DNA of 64,000 nucleotides from Microbacterium lacus (GTDB taxonomy: Bacteria; Actinomycetota; Actinomycetes; Actinomycetales; Microbacteriaceae): assembly GCF_002812805.1 (NCBI RefSeq), contig NZ_NMUM01000030.1:248001-312000 (forward strand). The letters run 5' to 3'. Below, piece after piece: positions 26,236 to 37,106 of this stretch (positions are counted from its first letter, which is position 1; every line of letters starts with the position of its first letter). Under the pieces are notes generated by a model. The model worked only from the letters and a program-made list of their open reading frames with translations, was not told the DNA's origin and did not search any database. The position numbers and the translations under genes were made by a program.

Positions 26236-27173
26236 TCGATCAGCGACCTTCCGGTGAGGCGCAGGAAGACGTCCTCGAGGCTCGATCGCCGCACGAGGGA
26301 GGTGATCGGCTCGAGCCCGAGCTGGGTGATCCGCTCGAGCGCGTGCTCGCCGTTGTCTGCGTAGATCAGAACGCGGTCGGGCAGGACTTCGACCCGCTCG
26401 CCGATGCCCTCGAGCTGCGGCGCCACCTCGGCGTTGCGGTCGGATCCGAAGCGCACCTCGAGCACCTCGCGCGTCGAGTGCGCACGGATGAGGGACGCCG
26501 GGGTGCCCTCGGCCATGATGCGGCCCTTGTCGACCACGATCAGGCGGTCGCAGAGCTGCTCGGCCTCGTCCATGTAGTGCGTGGTGAGCACGAGCGTCGT
26601 GCCGGTCTCTTTGAGCCGGAAGAGGCGGTCCCAGAGGACGTGCCGCGCCTGCGGGTCGAGCCCGGTCGTCGGCTCGTCGAGCAGCAGGATGCGCGGGTCG
26701 TTGACGAGCCCGCGCGCGATCGTCAGCCGCCGCTTCATCCCACCCGAGAGCTGATCGACCTTGCTCGTCGCCTTGTCTTCGAGCTGGGCGAACGCGAGCA
26801 GCTCCTCGGCCTTCTGCCGGCAGACGCTCGCGGGCAGACCGAAATAGCGGCCGTAGATGAAGAGGTTCTCGCGCGCGTTGAGCTCGCCATCCAGGTTGTC
26901 CTGCTGCGGCACGACACCCAGGCGCGAGCGGATGTCGGGGCCGTGGCGATCGGGGTCGAGCCCGAGGATCGACAGGTCGCCGCTCGTGCGCGTCGACACC
27001 GCGCCGATCATCTTCATGGTCGTGGACTTGCCGGCACCGTTCGGCCCGAGCAAGCCGAACGACTCCCCCGGTGCGATGTCGAAACTCAGCCCGTCGACGG
27101 CGACGAAGTCGGGCTTACCCTTCACTCGATAGGTCTTGACGAGCGAGTCGGCGGAGATGACGGCTTCTGGCAC
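26232..27173 (-). CDS. ABC exporter ATP-binding protein (DrrA/NodI-like)
   Basis: A 313-residue single-NBD ATPase. It has Walker A GPNGAGKSTTMKM (about residues 43-55), Q-loop PQQDNLDGELNARENL, signature LSGGMKRRLTIARGL and Walker B ILLLDEPTTGLDPQARH, followed by a C-terminal extension of about 90 residues typical of DrrA/NodI-type drug or lipid exporters. LSGGMKRR and the DNLDGELNARENL segment are characteristic of this subgroup. First gene of a three-gene exporter operon; a strong hairpin upstream insulates it from the aromatic genes. Confidence 0.9.
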   Translation of the reverse strand: MPEAVISADSLVKTYRVKGKPDFVAVDGLSFDIAPGESFGLLGPNGAGKSTTMKMIGAVSTRTSGDLSILGLDPDRHGPDIRSRLGVVPQQDNLDGELNARENLFIYGRYFGLPASVCRQKAEELLAFAQLEDKATSKVDQLSGGMKRRLTIARGLVNDPRILLLDEPTTGLDPQARHVLWDRLFRLKETGTTLVLTTHYMDEAEQLCDRLIVVDKGRIMAEGTPASLIRAHSTREVLEVRFGSDRNAEVAPQLEGIGERVEVLPDRVLIYADNGEHALERITQLGLEPITSLVRRSSLEDVFLRLTGRSLIE

Positions 27174-27196
27174 CGGACAACCCTACTCAACACAGG

Positions 27197-27234
27197 ACTA
27201 ACGGCAGCCGACGACATCGCCGGCTGCCGTTAGT
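27197..27234 (-). terminator. Terminator hairpin after the dioxygenase gene
   Basis: A perfect 14-bp stem (ACTAACGGCAGCCG at 27197-27210 with its complement at 27221-27234) and 10-nt loop lie 7 nt past the stop of the ring-cleavage dioxygenase. It should end the gal operon transcript before the exporter operon. No strong T-run is visible. Confidence 0.75.
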
Positions 27235-27240
27235 TTGGAC

Positions 27241-28239
27241 TCAGTGCTTGCGGCCCTCGAGGGCGGCGCGGTCGATCTCTTCCTGGTTCTCGACGAACGG
27301 CGTTCCATGGGTGTGGAAGGTCGCAACCGTCTTCATCCCCCAGGCCTGACCCTTCGCCCGCTCGGCGGCGGTCCACTCCACGACCGGCCAGTCGGGGTCC
27401 AGGATCAGGCGCGCACCGGCGTTGGCGAACTCGATGCGGTTGCCACCCGGCTCCCAGACGTACAGGAAGAACGTCTGGTTGATCGCGTGCTTGTAGGGGC
27501 CGTACTCGATGTAGACCTTGTTCTCGAGGAAGATGTCGGCGGCCTTGAGGATGTCTTCGCGCGTGTCGGGCGCGAGGGCGAAGTGGTGGAAGCGCCCGCG
27601 GGTGCCGGTCCAGTCCTCCGAGTACACGACGTCGTACGACTTCTGCGCGAAGCGGAACCACCAGGCCGCGTACCCGCCCTCGTCCTTCACGACCCGTTCG
27701 GACTCACGAGCGCCCATGACATCCCGCCAGAACTCGCCGGCCTTGGTGACATCGGCCGCGAGGTAGTTGATGTGGTCCATGCGGCGCACGTTCACGCCCC
27801 GCCCGGGGAATGCCGACGCCTGGTTCTTCAGGGCCGGGGTGTCCTTCTCATCCGGCACGTAGTGCTCGGTGTCGTAGTAGATGGCCATGAGGTGGCCGTC
27901 CGGGTCTTCGAACTCGTACGAGCGGCCGACGCCCACCTCGGGCTCGCGCCATCCGTGTCCGAGGCCCGCGGCCTCGATCGCCGCGACCCGACGCTCGAGT
28001 GCCTCTTCGCTCGAGGCACGGTACAGCGACCGGCCGACGCCGTTGGTGTCGGAGGCCGTGAGCTTGATCGTGTACAGCTGGTACTCGTCCCAGCAGCGCA
28101 GGTACGCCGAGTTGCCGATGCGCGCGACCTCGCGCATCGCGAGCAGGTCGCGGAAGAACCACAGGCTCTCTTCGAACTTCGGGGTGAACAGTTCGACGGC
28201 GCCGAGGTGGGCGATGTCGAAGTTCTCGGTGCGGGCCAT
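27241..28239 (-). CDS. Type I (VOC-fold) extradiol ring-cleavage dioxygenase
   Basis: A 332-residue, two-domain vicinal-oxygen-chelate protein. The Fe(II)/Mn(II) facial triad is visible: His156 (RRMDHINYL), His218 (RGRFHHFAL) and Glu270 (GGNRIEF), the positions expected for catechol 2,3-, homoprotocatechuate 2,3- and biphenyl-diol dioxygenases. His219, next to the second ligand, resembles the conserved pair in these enzymes. It is the last gene after galB-galC-galD, all minus strand. Those enzymes process 4-oxalomesaconate, so gallate or a related trihydroxybenzoate is the most coherent substrate. This is inferred: known gallate and protocatechuate 4,5-dioxygenases are of the unrelated LigAB type. 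Fold call strong, substrate unproven. Confidence 0.85.
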   Translation of the reverse strand: MARTENFDIAHLGAVELFTPKFEESLWFFRDLLAMREVARIGNSAYLRCWDEYQLYTIKLTASDTNGVGRSLYRASSEEALERRVAAIEAAGLGHGWREPEVGVGRSYEFEDPDGHLMAIYYDTEHYVPDEKDTPALKNQASAFPGRGVNVRRMDHINYLAADVTKAGEFWRDVMGARESERVVKDEGGYAAWWFRFAQKSYDVVYSEDWTGTRGRFHHFALAPDTREDILKAADIFLENKVYIEYGPYKHAINQTFFLYVWEPGGNRIEFANAGARLILDPDWPVVEWTAAERAKGQAWGMKTVATFHTHGTPFVENQEEIDRAALEGRKH

Positions 28240-28271
28240 GGGGTGTCCTCTCTGACGTTTCGTATTTCAGG

Positions 28272-29333
28272 CTAGAGTCGCGGCCGGGGAAAGACCGTGC
28301 CGTCGAAAATCTTGCGGGCGGTGCGCTCGGACACGGAGGTGCCGTACCACCGCCCGTCCGCACGCTGCTCGACGGCCACGCGGGCCGGGAACGATCCCGT
28401 CGGGTGCTCGATGAGCGTCGGGTCCGCATCGGCCCGCACCGCCAGGTCGGACCCCACGGCGCCCGGGATGCGGATGCCCGCGGCGACGGATGCCGCCATC
28501 AGCACCCCGATCGACGTGTGTACGCGTGACGGAATGAACGCCCGCGTCGAGATCGCGCCCCCCGCGCGCGGGGGCGACAGCAGGAACATCTTCGGCACCG
28601 TCTGGGCAGCAACATCCCCGAGGCCCATCAGCGGCCCGGCCTGAAGGCGGATCTCTTCGATAGCGCGCGCGAGCTCCGGCCGCGCCTCGAGCTCGTGCGG
28701 AGCCTCGTCGCCCGCGACGGCGAACTCCTCCGCCCGCAGCAGCACGACGGGCATCCCGTTGTCGATCAGCGTGACGTTGTGACCAGCGATCTCGTCGACG
28801 ACCCTCCCGGTCGGCAGGAGGGGCGAGTCTCCACCGATCCGAAGCTCGATCGCGCACGAGATTCCCGGCACCCCGTCGATCGAGAAGTCACCGTCGTACT
28901 CCACCACGCCACCGGGTGTCCGGATGCGGGTGCTCGCGACATCACCGGTGTTCAGCATCCGGATCCGCACGGGGGTTTCACCATCGCGCGCCTCGACGAG
29001 CCCGCGCTCGATGGCGAAGGGTCCGACGCCCGCGAGCAGGTTGCCGCACGTCTGCGCGTCGCTGACGACGGGTTCATCAACCACGACCTGCAGGAACAGG
29101 TAGTCGACGTCAATGTCGGGTTCGTCGGAGCGCGACACGATCGCGACCTTGCTCGTGAGGGGGTGCGCTCCCCCGAGCCCGTCGATCTGAGCCGGGTCCG
29201 GGCTGCCCATGATCCGCAGCATCAGGTCGTCGCGTTCGGCGGGGTCCCGCGGCACGTCGTCGGCCACGAAGTACGCGCCCTTCGAGGTGCCGCCCCGCAT
29301 GAGCATGCAGCGGATGCCGTCAGCGCCCGCCAT
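28272..29333 (-). CDS. galD: 4-oxalomesaconate tautomerase (PrpF-fold)
   Basis: Interconverts the keto and enol forms of 4-oxalomesaconate, the ring-cleavage product of gallate. The 353-residue PrpF-family protein begins IRCMLMRGGTSKGAYFVADD and has GLGGAHPLTSKVAIV, then AQTCGNLLAGVGPFAIE, the paired half-site motifs of this diaminopimelate-epimerase-like fold. Among PrpF proteins, the GalD role is favoured because the aldolase/decarboxylase and PIG-L-type hydratase of the same pathway are directly upstream. The start overlaps the end of galC by 14 nt. Confidence 0.85.
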   Translation of the reverse strand: MAGADGIRCMLMRGGTSKGAYFVADDVPRDPAERDDLMLRIMGSPDPAQIDGLGGAHPLTSKVAIVSRSDEPDIDVDYLFLQVVVDEPVVSDAQTCGNLLAGVGPFAIERGLVEARDGETPVRIRMLNTGDVASTRIRTPGGVVEYDGDFSIDGVPGISCAIELRIGGDSPLLPTGRVVDEIAGHNVTLIDNGMPVVLLRAEEFAVAGDEAPHELEARPELARAIEEIRLQAGPLMGLGDVAAQTVPKMFLLSPPRAGGAISTRAFIPSRVHTSIGVLMAASVAAGIRIPGAVGSDLAVRADADPTLIEHPTGSFPARVAVEQRADGRWYGTSVSERTARKIFDGTVFPRPRL

Positions 29334-30041
29334 GCTCCGCCTCGTACTCCGCTTCCGTCAGGTATCTGCCGCCGAGGTCGGCGAAGACCTGACGCAGACC
29401 CTTGCGATCCAGACTCAGCTGACCGCCCTGATAGGCGGCGCGGTCCGCCGCCTCCTTCTCGACGCGGGAATCGGATGCCTCGAGCACACGTTCGGCGTCG
29501 CCGCGCGGAACGCACATCACCCCGTCGTCGTCGGCGATGACCACGTCTCCCGCCCGCACGACCACTCCCCCGACGACGATCGGCACGTTGACCGAGCCCG
29601 CCGTCGCCTTGACGGTTCCCTGCGCGTTGATCGCGCTCGACCAGACCGGAAAGCCCATTTCGCGCAGGTCGACGACGTCCCGCACGCCCGTCGTCGTGAC
29701 GAGCCCGCGCACGCCGCGCTGCGCCAGAGCCGTCGCGAACAGTTCGCCGAAGGCGCCGTCGACGGAGGGCGAGGTCGTTGCGACGACCAGGATGTCGCCG
29801 GGCTGGCACTGCTCGATCGCGACGTGGATCATCAGGTTGTCGCCGGGCCACGAGAGCACGGTCACCGCGGATCCGGCGATGCGCGAGCCATCCTGGATCG
29901 GACGGATGTCTGCTCCGACGAGCCCGATGCGTCCCATGGCTTCATGGACCGTCGCGACGCCGTGCACGCCGAGCGCGTCGATCGTGGCGGCGTCCGCCCG
30001 GGCGACATCCGTGATGACGATGCCGGTCTGCTGCGTTCCGG

Positions 30042-30045
<4 letters not shown>
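29320..30045 (-). CDS. galC: 4-carboxy-4-hydroxy-2-oxoadipate aldolase / oxaloacetate decarboxylase
   Basis: Cleaves 4-carboxy-4-hydroxy-2-oxoadipate to pyruvate and oxaloacetate, the last step of gallate/protocatechuate 4,5-cleavage. The 241-residue RraA-like protein contains GVATVHEAMGRIGLVG, the GDNLMIHVAIEQCQPGDILVV segment, VTTTGVRDVVDLREMGFPVW (substrate-binding Arg-Asp) and GGVVVRAGDVVIADDDGVMCVP (metal-binding Asp), as in LigK/GalC/ProA. The start was set at the ATG at 30045, 4 nt inside the galB end; the longer open frame is galB read in another phase. Confidence 0.9.
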
Positions 30046-32356
<2,311 letters not shown>

Positions 32357-32370
32357 TCTGATCTGATCCT

Positions 32371-32420
32371 CCACCGCAGATGGCCCGCACCCTTTCGGGG
32401 GTGCGGGCCATCTGCGGTGG
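32371..32420. terminator. Bidirectional terminator
   Basis: A perfect 22-bp inverted repeat (32371-32392 and 32399-32420) closed by a TTTCGG loop lies between the convergent O-demethylase and HtaA-domain genes. The stem is very stable and works in both directions, which suits a convergent gene pair. Confidence 0.92.
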
Positions 32421-32443
32421 AAATCGCGCAACGACGACCCCGC

Positions 32444-32911
32444 TCACGTCGATATCGGCACGTACGCGACGACGGATGCCTCGTCGGCCTCCGAGTACTG
32501 GGGTCCGAGCCAGGCGGCTCCCTCCGCGGTCAGCTGCGCTCCCACCGCCTCGATGGGCTCCCCCTCGACCGCCGGCAGCACCGCAACGACGACGCGGGCT
32601 GAGCCCTCGCTCGGGACGACGCTCAGGAACGCGCGACCGTCACCGAATGCGAGCCACGGGTCACACGCGGTGATCCGCAGCATCCCCCGATGACCGATGA
32701 TCTGGACCGTTCCCCCGAACCGCACCTCGCCGCGCGCGCGGGACACCTCGGGGAAGAAGAACCGTGGCGGGTGCGCGCCGTCGACGAGGTCCGCGACCCC
32801 GTCGACGGCGACGACGCCGTCAGGCAGATGCGCGACATAGCTGGTCAGGCTCTCGCGAATCCCCCATTCGAGACCGGAAGGACGTCGACTCTTGGTCCGA
32901 CGAAACAACAT
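32444..32911 (-). CDS. HtaA-domain protein (cytoplasmic)
   Basis: A 155-residue protein that appears to be a single HtaA domain: GLEWGIRESLTSYVAHL near residue 13, PRFFFPEV, EVRFGGTVQIIGHRGMLRI and CDPWLAFGDGRAFL. In corynebacterial haem uptake, HtaA domains are secreted and bind haem; this copy has no signal peptide or membrane anchor and starts with a basic FRRTKSRRPS. It lies 6 nt downstream of the aldehyde dehydrogenase gene, so it is probably co-transcribed with it. A role in haem or aromatic ligand handling inside the cell is speculation. Confidence 0.7.
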   Translation of the reverse strand: MLFRRTKSRRPSGLEWGIRESLTSYVAHLPDGVVAVDGVADLVDGAHPPRFFFPEVSRARGEVRFGGTVQIIGHRGMLRITACDPWLAFGDGRAFLSVVPSEGSARVVVAVLPAVEGEPIEAVGAQLTAEGAAWLGPQYSEADEASVVAYVPIST

Positions 32912-32917
32912 CGGCGC

Positions 32918-34402
32918 TCACGCGAAGTGATAGATCGACTTGACCTGCTGGTACGCAGCGAGACCCTCGGCTCCGAACTCCTTGCCATAGCCGCTCTGCT
33001 TGACCCCACCGAACGGCGCCCCGATGTCGGGGATGTAGCCGTTGATGCCGATCGTTCCGGTCTGCACGCCGCGGGCGACCGCCATAGCCCGGTCGTCATC
33101 GGTCGACCAGACCGAACCTCCCAGGCCGTAGTCGGAGTCGCTCGCGATGCGGATGGCATCCGCATCGTCGTCGTAACCGATGACCGTGAGCACCGGTCCG
33201 AAGATCTCTTCCTGCGCGATCCGCGCGGTGTTGTCGAGGCCGGCGAACAGGGTGGGGCGCACAAAGTGGCCGCGGTCCCAGCCATCCGGTCGTCCGCTGC
33301 CCCCGACGACGACGCGTCCGCCTTCGCTCTTTCCGATCTCGATGTAGTTCGCCACGCGCTCCTGCTGGTTCTTGCTCGCCATCGGCCCGATCAGCGTCGC
33401 GTCGTCGAGCGGGTCACCGACGGGCGAGAACCGCATGAGGGTCGCCAGCACGTCGACGACCTCGTCGTACCGACGCCGCGGCGCGAGAACACGCGTGCCG
33501 AGGAAGCAGACCTGCCCGTTGTTGGCGAGCGTCGACGCAAAGAAGCTCTGACCCATCTTCTCCAGATCGAGGTCGGCATCGTCGAGGATGATCGCCGCCG
33601 ACTTTCCGCCGAGCTCGAGGCTGACGGGGCGCAGCAGTTCGGCGCAGGCTTTGGCGACCGCGCGCCCCCCGGTTGTCGAGCCCGTGAACGCGACCTTGTC
33701 GACGCCCGGGTGCGACACGATGTAGGCGCCGAGCTCGCGCCCACCGGGCAAGATGCTGACGACGCCCTCGGGCACACCCGCGGCCTCGATCGCGTCGGCA
33801 AGAATGAAGGCGTCGAGGACCGTTTCGGGTGAGGGCTTGAGGATGATCGTGTTGCCCGCCGCGAGCGCGGGCGCGAGCTTGGTCATCGTGAGCGACTGCG
33901 GCACGTTCCACGGCACGATCCCGGCCACGACGCCGATGGGCATGCGGCGCACCGTCGTGCGGGAGACGAAGATACCGGGGCGCTCTTCTTCCACGGCCTG
34001 GTTGCGTGCAAGGTCGGCGTAGAAACGCAGTGTGGCGGCCGGGTAGGGGGCTTCAAGAGCACGAGCGATCGTGATGGGCATGCCGTTCTGCATCGAGATC
34101 ACGCGCACGGTCTCGTCGGCACGTGCCTGGACCTCGTCGGCGAGCTTCTCGACGACCGCTGCACGCTCGGCCGGGTCCCACGTCGACCAGCCCTGCGGGT
34201 CATCGAACGCACGACGTGCCGCCGCGACCGCGCGGTCGACGTCGGCCTCAGTCGCTTCGGGAACGGACCCGATGACCTCTTCGGTCGTCGCGGAGCGCAC
34301 CGTGATGCGCCGGTTCGATGCGGGCTTCTGCCAGGCACCGCCAATGAACAGGTCGGTGCGATCGACGTTGGTCGACAGGTTCGTGGCCATCGTGAGGCTC
34401 AT
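32918..34402 (-). CDS. NAD(P)-dependent aldehyde dehydrogenase
   Basis: Oxidises an aldehyde to the acid. The 494-residue protein has the full ALDH pattern: PWNVPQSLTMTKLAPALAAG (cofactor fold), FTGSTTGGRAVA, the general-base region LELGGKSAAII (Glu) and NNGQVCFLGTRV with the catalytic Cys. The EEIFGPVLTVIGYDDD and GGVKQSGYGKEFG blocks close it. In an island for methoxylated benzoates, a vanillin or syringaldehyde dehydrogenase is the natural guess, but ALDH substrates cannot be read from motifs. ATG 34402 follows AAGGAGAG. Upstream is a PucR-type regulator on the same strand; the 152-bp gap shows no clear promoter. Confidence 0.9.
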   Translation of the reverse strand: MSLTMATNLSTNVDRTDLFIGGAWQKPASNRRITVRSATTEEVIGSVPEATEADVDRAVAAARRAFDDPQGWSTWDPAERAAVVEKLADEVQARADETVRVISMQNGMPITIARALEAPYPAATLRFYADLARNQAVEEERPGIFVSRTTVRRMPIGVVAGIVPWNVPQSLTMTKLAPALAAGNTIILKPSPETVLDAFILADAIEAAGVPEGVVSILPGGRELGAYIVSHPGVDKVAFTGSTTGGRAVAKACAELLRPVSLELGGKSAAIILDDADLDLEKMGQSFFASTLANNGQVCFLGTRVLAPRRRYDEVVDVLATLMRFSPVGDPLDDATLIGPMASKNQQERVANYIEIGKSEGGRVVVGGSGRPDGWDRGHFVRPTLFAGLDNTARIAQEEIFGPVLTVIGYDDDADAIRIASDSDYGLGGSVWSTDDDRAMAVARGVQTGTIGINGYIPDIGAPFGGVKQSGYGKEFGAEGLAAYQQVKSIYHFA

Positions 34403-34554
34403 GATCTCTCCTTCGGGATCAGCGGCGGAATGGTTGCCGTATTACATCTGGCCACACGGCGGGCACGGCAAGCACCGTCCGCGAGTCCAGAGAATCCGAT
34501 CGGTCCTGGTACTGCGGTACGGCATCCCCGCCTCAGGGTGGGAGAACGAGAGCT

Positions 34555-35853
34555 TCAGGACTCGGACTGCTCCAGCAGATGAGCAAGCAGCGCCGCGGCG
34601 TAGAGCTCGTGACGACGCGAGGCGATCGGACGGCCGATCGCCTGTTCGATACGCTTCAGCCGGTAGACGACCGTGTTCCGGTGAATCCGCAAACGCTCGG
34701 CCGTATCCGCCAGGGATTGCCCCGTCTCGAGGTAGAGCCGCAGCGTCTCGCGGTTCTCTCGATCCGAGACGGCCCCGGTTGCGAGCGCCCCGAGTTCGGT
34801 CGCGACGAACCATTCGGCACGCTCGGGATCGCGCAGCAGCAGGCTGAGATAAGACATCCTCTCGGTATCGGCGATATCCGGGGCGATGCCGGGCGGCAGG
34901 CGACCGGCGACCGCCGCGTATTCGCGGGCCAACAGATGGCTCCTCCGGAACCCCTGCACGCCACGGGCCACAGGCCCGATGGCGACACCGACTCGTCCTG
35001 GGTCACGCGGGATAGATCGAACGCGCTCCAACACCGCGGGGGGCGGGTCGTCGGCGAACGTCAGCCAGATCCACAGGGTCCGATCATCGCCCGGCACGAC
35101 GGTGACGGCATTCGCGAACGCGCTCATGCCGATCTGCCGGGCTGCAGTGTCGAGGTGAGGCCCGATCCCTGCGGTGGGATGCCAGAGCACGACGGCGACG
35201 TGGTGGCCGGACAGGTCGATGCCCAGGTCGTCGAAACCCTTCGCGTCCCGAACGCCGGGCTTCAGGAGGGCGTCGATCAACGCGCGCTTCGTGGCGAGCA
35301 TCTCCCCGTCCAGCTGCGCCTGGGCGACGACGTAGTCGGTGACGAAGCTGTCGACGACGGCGTCGTAGATGGCCGCGCTCGCACTCAGCACGCTGTGCGC
35401 GATATCCCCCGCGCGCTCCCCGGCCGCGGTGAGGAGCTGATCGACCCAGCGCCGCTCGGTGACGCGCACCGCTTGGATGACGAGCGAGGACTCGATTCCG
35501 AGGCGAGCTGCCGGAGCGGCGAAGCGGAAGGGAAGATCGAGAAAATGTCGATCCGGGTCGTCGTGCATGAGCCGGTAGGCGAACTCGAGCAGCATCCGCG
35601 CCGCGGCACGTTCGACCTCCCGGTAGGGCACCCGCGAATCGCCCTCGTTCTGATCGCTCACGATGGCCTGAGCGACACGCGCCTCGGCTGCCAACCATCC
35701 GAAGAACGACGGGGGAAGCGCCGCCCGCGCGGTTCGTTCTTCGCGTTCGTCGAGCAGGGTGGATACGTCCGCGTCGACAAAGCCAGCTGTGACGGCTTCG
35801 ATCAGCCAGGCGAGGGGAACGCCGGACGCTTCGCGGGATCGCAGCGCGGCCAT
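34555..35853 (-). CDS. PucR/CdaR-type transcriptional regulator
   Basis: A 432-residue regulator. The C-terminal end carries the PucR helix-turn-helix: LRLYLETGQSLADTAERLRIHRNTVVYRLKRIEQAIG (roughly the last 70 residues). The middle (about residues 165-330) resembles the GGDEF-like/CdaR sensor region, and the N-terminal part is variable and alpha-helical. The ATG at 35853 is preceded by GAGGGAG; in-frame codons upstream lack a ribosome site. It probably controls the aldehyde dehydrogenase-HtaA genes downstream and/or the divergent oxygenase-like gene; the 215-bp divergent gap would hold the sites, though I found no convincing palindrome there. Confidence 0.85.
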   Translation of the reverse strand: MAALRSREASGVPLAWLIEAVTAGFVDADVSTLLDEREERTARAALPPSFFGWLAAEARVAQAIVSDQNEGDSRVPYREVERAAARMLLEFAYRLMHDDPDRHFLDLPFRFAAPAARLGIESSLVIQAVRVTERRWVDQLLTAAGERAGDIAHSVLSASAAIYDAVVDSFVTDYVVAQAQLDGEMLATKRALIDALLKPGVRDAKGFDDLGIDLSGHHVAVVLWHPTAGIGPHLDTAARQIGMSAFANAVTVVPGDDRTLWIWLTFADDPPPAVLERVRSIPRDPGRVGVAIGPVARGVQGFRRSHLLAREYAAVAGRLPPGIAPDIADTERMSYLSLLLRDPERAEWFVATELGALATGAVSDRENRETLRLYLETGQSLADTAERLRIHRNTVVYRLKRIEQAIGRPIASRRHELYAAALLAHLLEQSES

Positions 35854-36068
35854 GGATGCTCCCTCGTTGCGGACTTCTGTGTCGCCTGCGCCCGACTTTA
35901 CCCACACCGCGCGAGCGCATCGTGTGTTCTTTTCGTTCATGTTCCGCGGCTGGACCGTGGTACCAAGTCGACAGGTCCCTTTCGTATCGCGCACCGATGT
36001 GCGCGCGCTCCGCCCGGGCGCAGGGTGGATCAGCACTTATCGGCCACCGACGCCCGAGGAATGAACGC

Positions 36069-37010
36069 ATGCGCACCAAACCACGCAAATGGATCGAAGC
36101 CGAACTCGAGCAGCTCGATCCCCATGTCGACTACGAGCGAATCGTCGCGCTCGGAACGAGCTACTACGTGAGCGACTTCCTGATGGATTACATCTACGCG
36201 TTGACGTTTCCGAACTTCATCGCGCCGGCTCGTGGTGCCGAGGCCGTCCTGCGCGCGGGGACGGGCAAGATCTACGCAGCCCCGAACAAGCGCATGGACG
36301 ACACCGGTCGCCACATGTTGATCTGGTGGGAGAACGGCCCGTCACACCCGGCCACCCAGCGCTCCGTCGAATCTCTCAACCGCCTGCACGAACACTGGGC
36401 GAAACAGTATCCGGGCAACTTCTCGCACAACGAAGACTACGTTTACACCCTCTGCTACGAGGCGGCCTTCATGCATCGAATGCGCCTGAGGATCGGTCTG
36501 CCGGGCTTCCCCGAGAAGGTCCAGATGGCCTCGGTCGAGTTCTGGAGCCGGATGGCAAAGCTGTTCCGCAACGCAGGCACGGGCGAACCGCTCCACGGCT
36601 TTCCGGCGGATTTCGCGGGGATCATGGCGTACATGGACGACTACGAGGCGCGCGACTGGGGCGACAACTCGCACGGAGCGGCCGTCATGGAGCGGATGCT
36701 GACGCCGTTCGCCGAACGTCACTTCCCCCGTCCCCTGCACGGGGTGGCGCGCGCGATGGTCCTGGGGATGTATCCGGACCACATCTTCCGCACCTACGGC
36801 ATCGCCCGACCCGGACCCATCACCCGGTGGTTCGGACGATCCTTCATGAAGGTCGGCTTGACGATGAGCGAGCGCTACCTACCGGATCCCGAGGTCACTC
36901 TCGCTGAGAAGCATCGCCAGGCGCGCGCGGCCAAAGTGCAGACGCTCTTACGTCATGCCGATCGGCCCAGCGCGATTCGAGAAGCCGAGGACGTCGCGGC
37001 GACCAGCTGA
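36069..37010 (+). CDS. MpaB / rubber-oxygenase family (DUF2236-like) protein
   Basis: A 313-residue protein resembling the MpaB/MpaB'/Lcp catalytic domain family, which includes haem b oxygenases that cleave C=C bonds. Visible blocks are GTGKIYAAPNKRMDDTGRHM, then ESLNRLHEHWAKQYPGNFSHNEDYVYTL with the conserved His and the nEdyvYtL pattern. A helix of the VEFWSRMAKLFRNAG type and a C-terminal FRTYGIARPG segment follow. No signal peptide. The ATG at 36069 follows GAGGAA by seven bases. It is divergent from the PucR regulator and stands alone. A role in cleaving or modifying a lignin-derived side chain is possible but unproven; the family call is moderate. Confidence 0.62.
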   Translation: MRTKPRKWIEAELEQLDPHVDYERIVALGTSYYVSDFLMDYIYALTFPNFIAPARGAEAVLRAGTGKIYAAPNKRMDDTGRHMLIWWENGPSHPATQRSVESLNRLHEHWAKQYPGNFSHNEDYVYTLCYEAAFMHRMRLRIGLPGFPEKVQMASVEFWSRMAKLFRNAGTGEPLHGFPADFAGIMAYMDDYEARDWGDNSHGAAVMERMLTPFAERHFPRPLHGVARAMVLGMYPDHIFRTYGIARPGPITRWFGRSFMKVGLTMSERYLPDPEVTLAEKHRQARAAKVQTLLRHADRPSAIREAEDVAATS

Positions 37011-37025
37011 TCGGGATCGGGGGGA

Positions 37026-37074
37026 CGGCGCACGCCTTATCCGGGGCGATGACCACGGGATCAGGCGTGCGCCG
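37026..37074. terminator. Hairpin between convergent genes
   Basis: A perfect 12-bp stem (CGGCGCACGCCT at 37026-37037 with its complement at 37063-37074) and 25-nt loop lie in the 84-bp gap between the convergent MpaB-like and flavin reductase genes. It probably ends transcription from both sides; no T-tract is evident. Confidence 0.65.
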
Positions 37075-37075
37075 C

Positions 37076-37106
37076 ATTCACGACCGGGCCCCATTCACGA
37101 CCGGGC
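37076..37106. repeat. 14-bp direct repeat at the flavin reductase stop
   Basis: ATTCACGACCGGGC occurs twice, 17 nt apart, at 37076-37089 and 37093-37106. The second copy contains the last codons and stop of the flavin reductase gene. It looks like a small tandem duplication; a function is not apparent. Confidence 0.7.

Noticed and set aside
37026..37106. Hairpin plus direct repeats considered as a CRISPR-like or attachment site
   Set aside because: Only two 14-bp repeats with a 3-bp gap, and no spacer structure, integrase or tRNA nearby.
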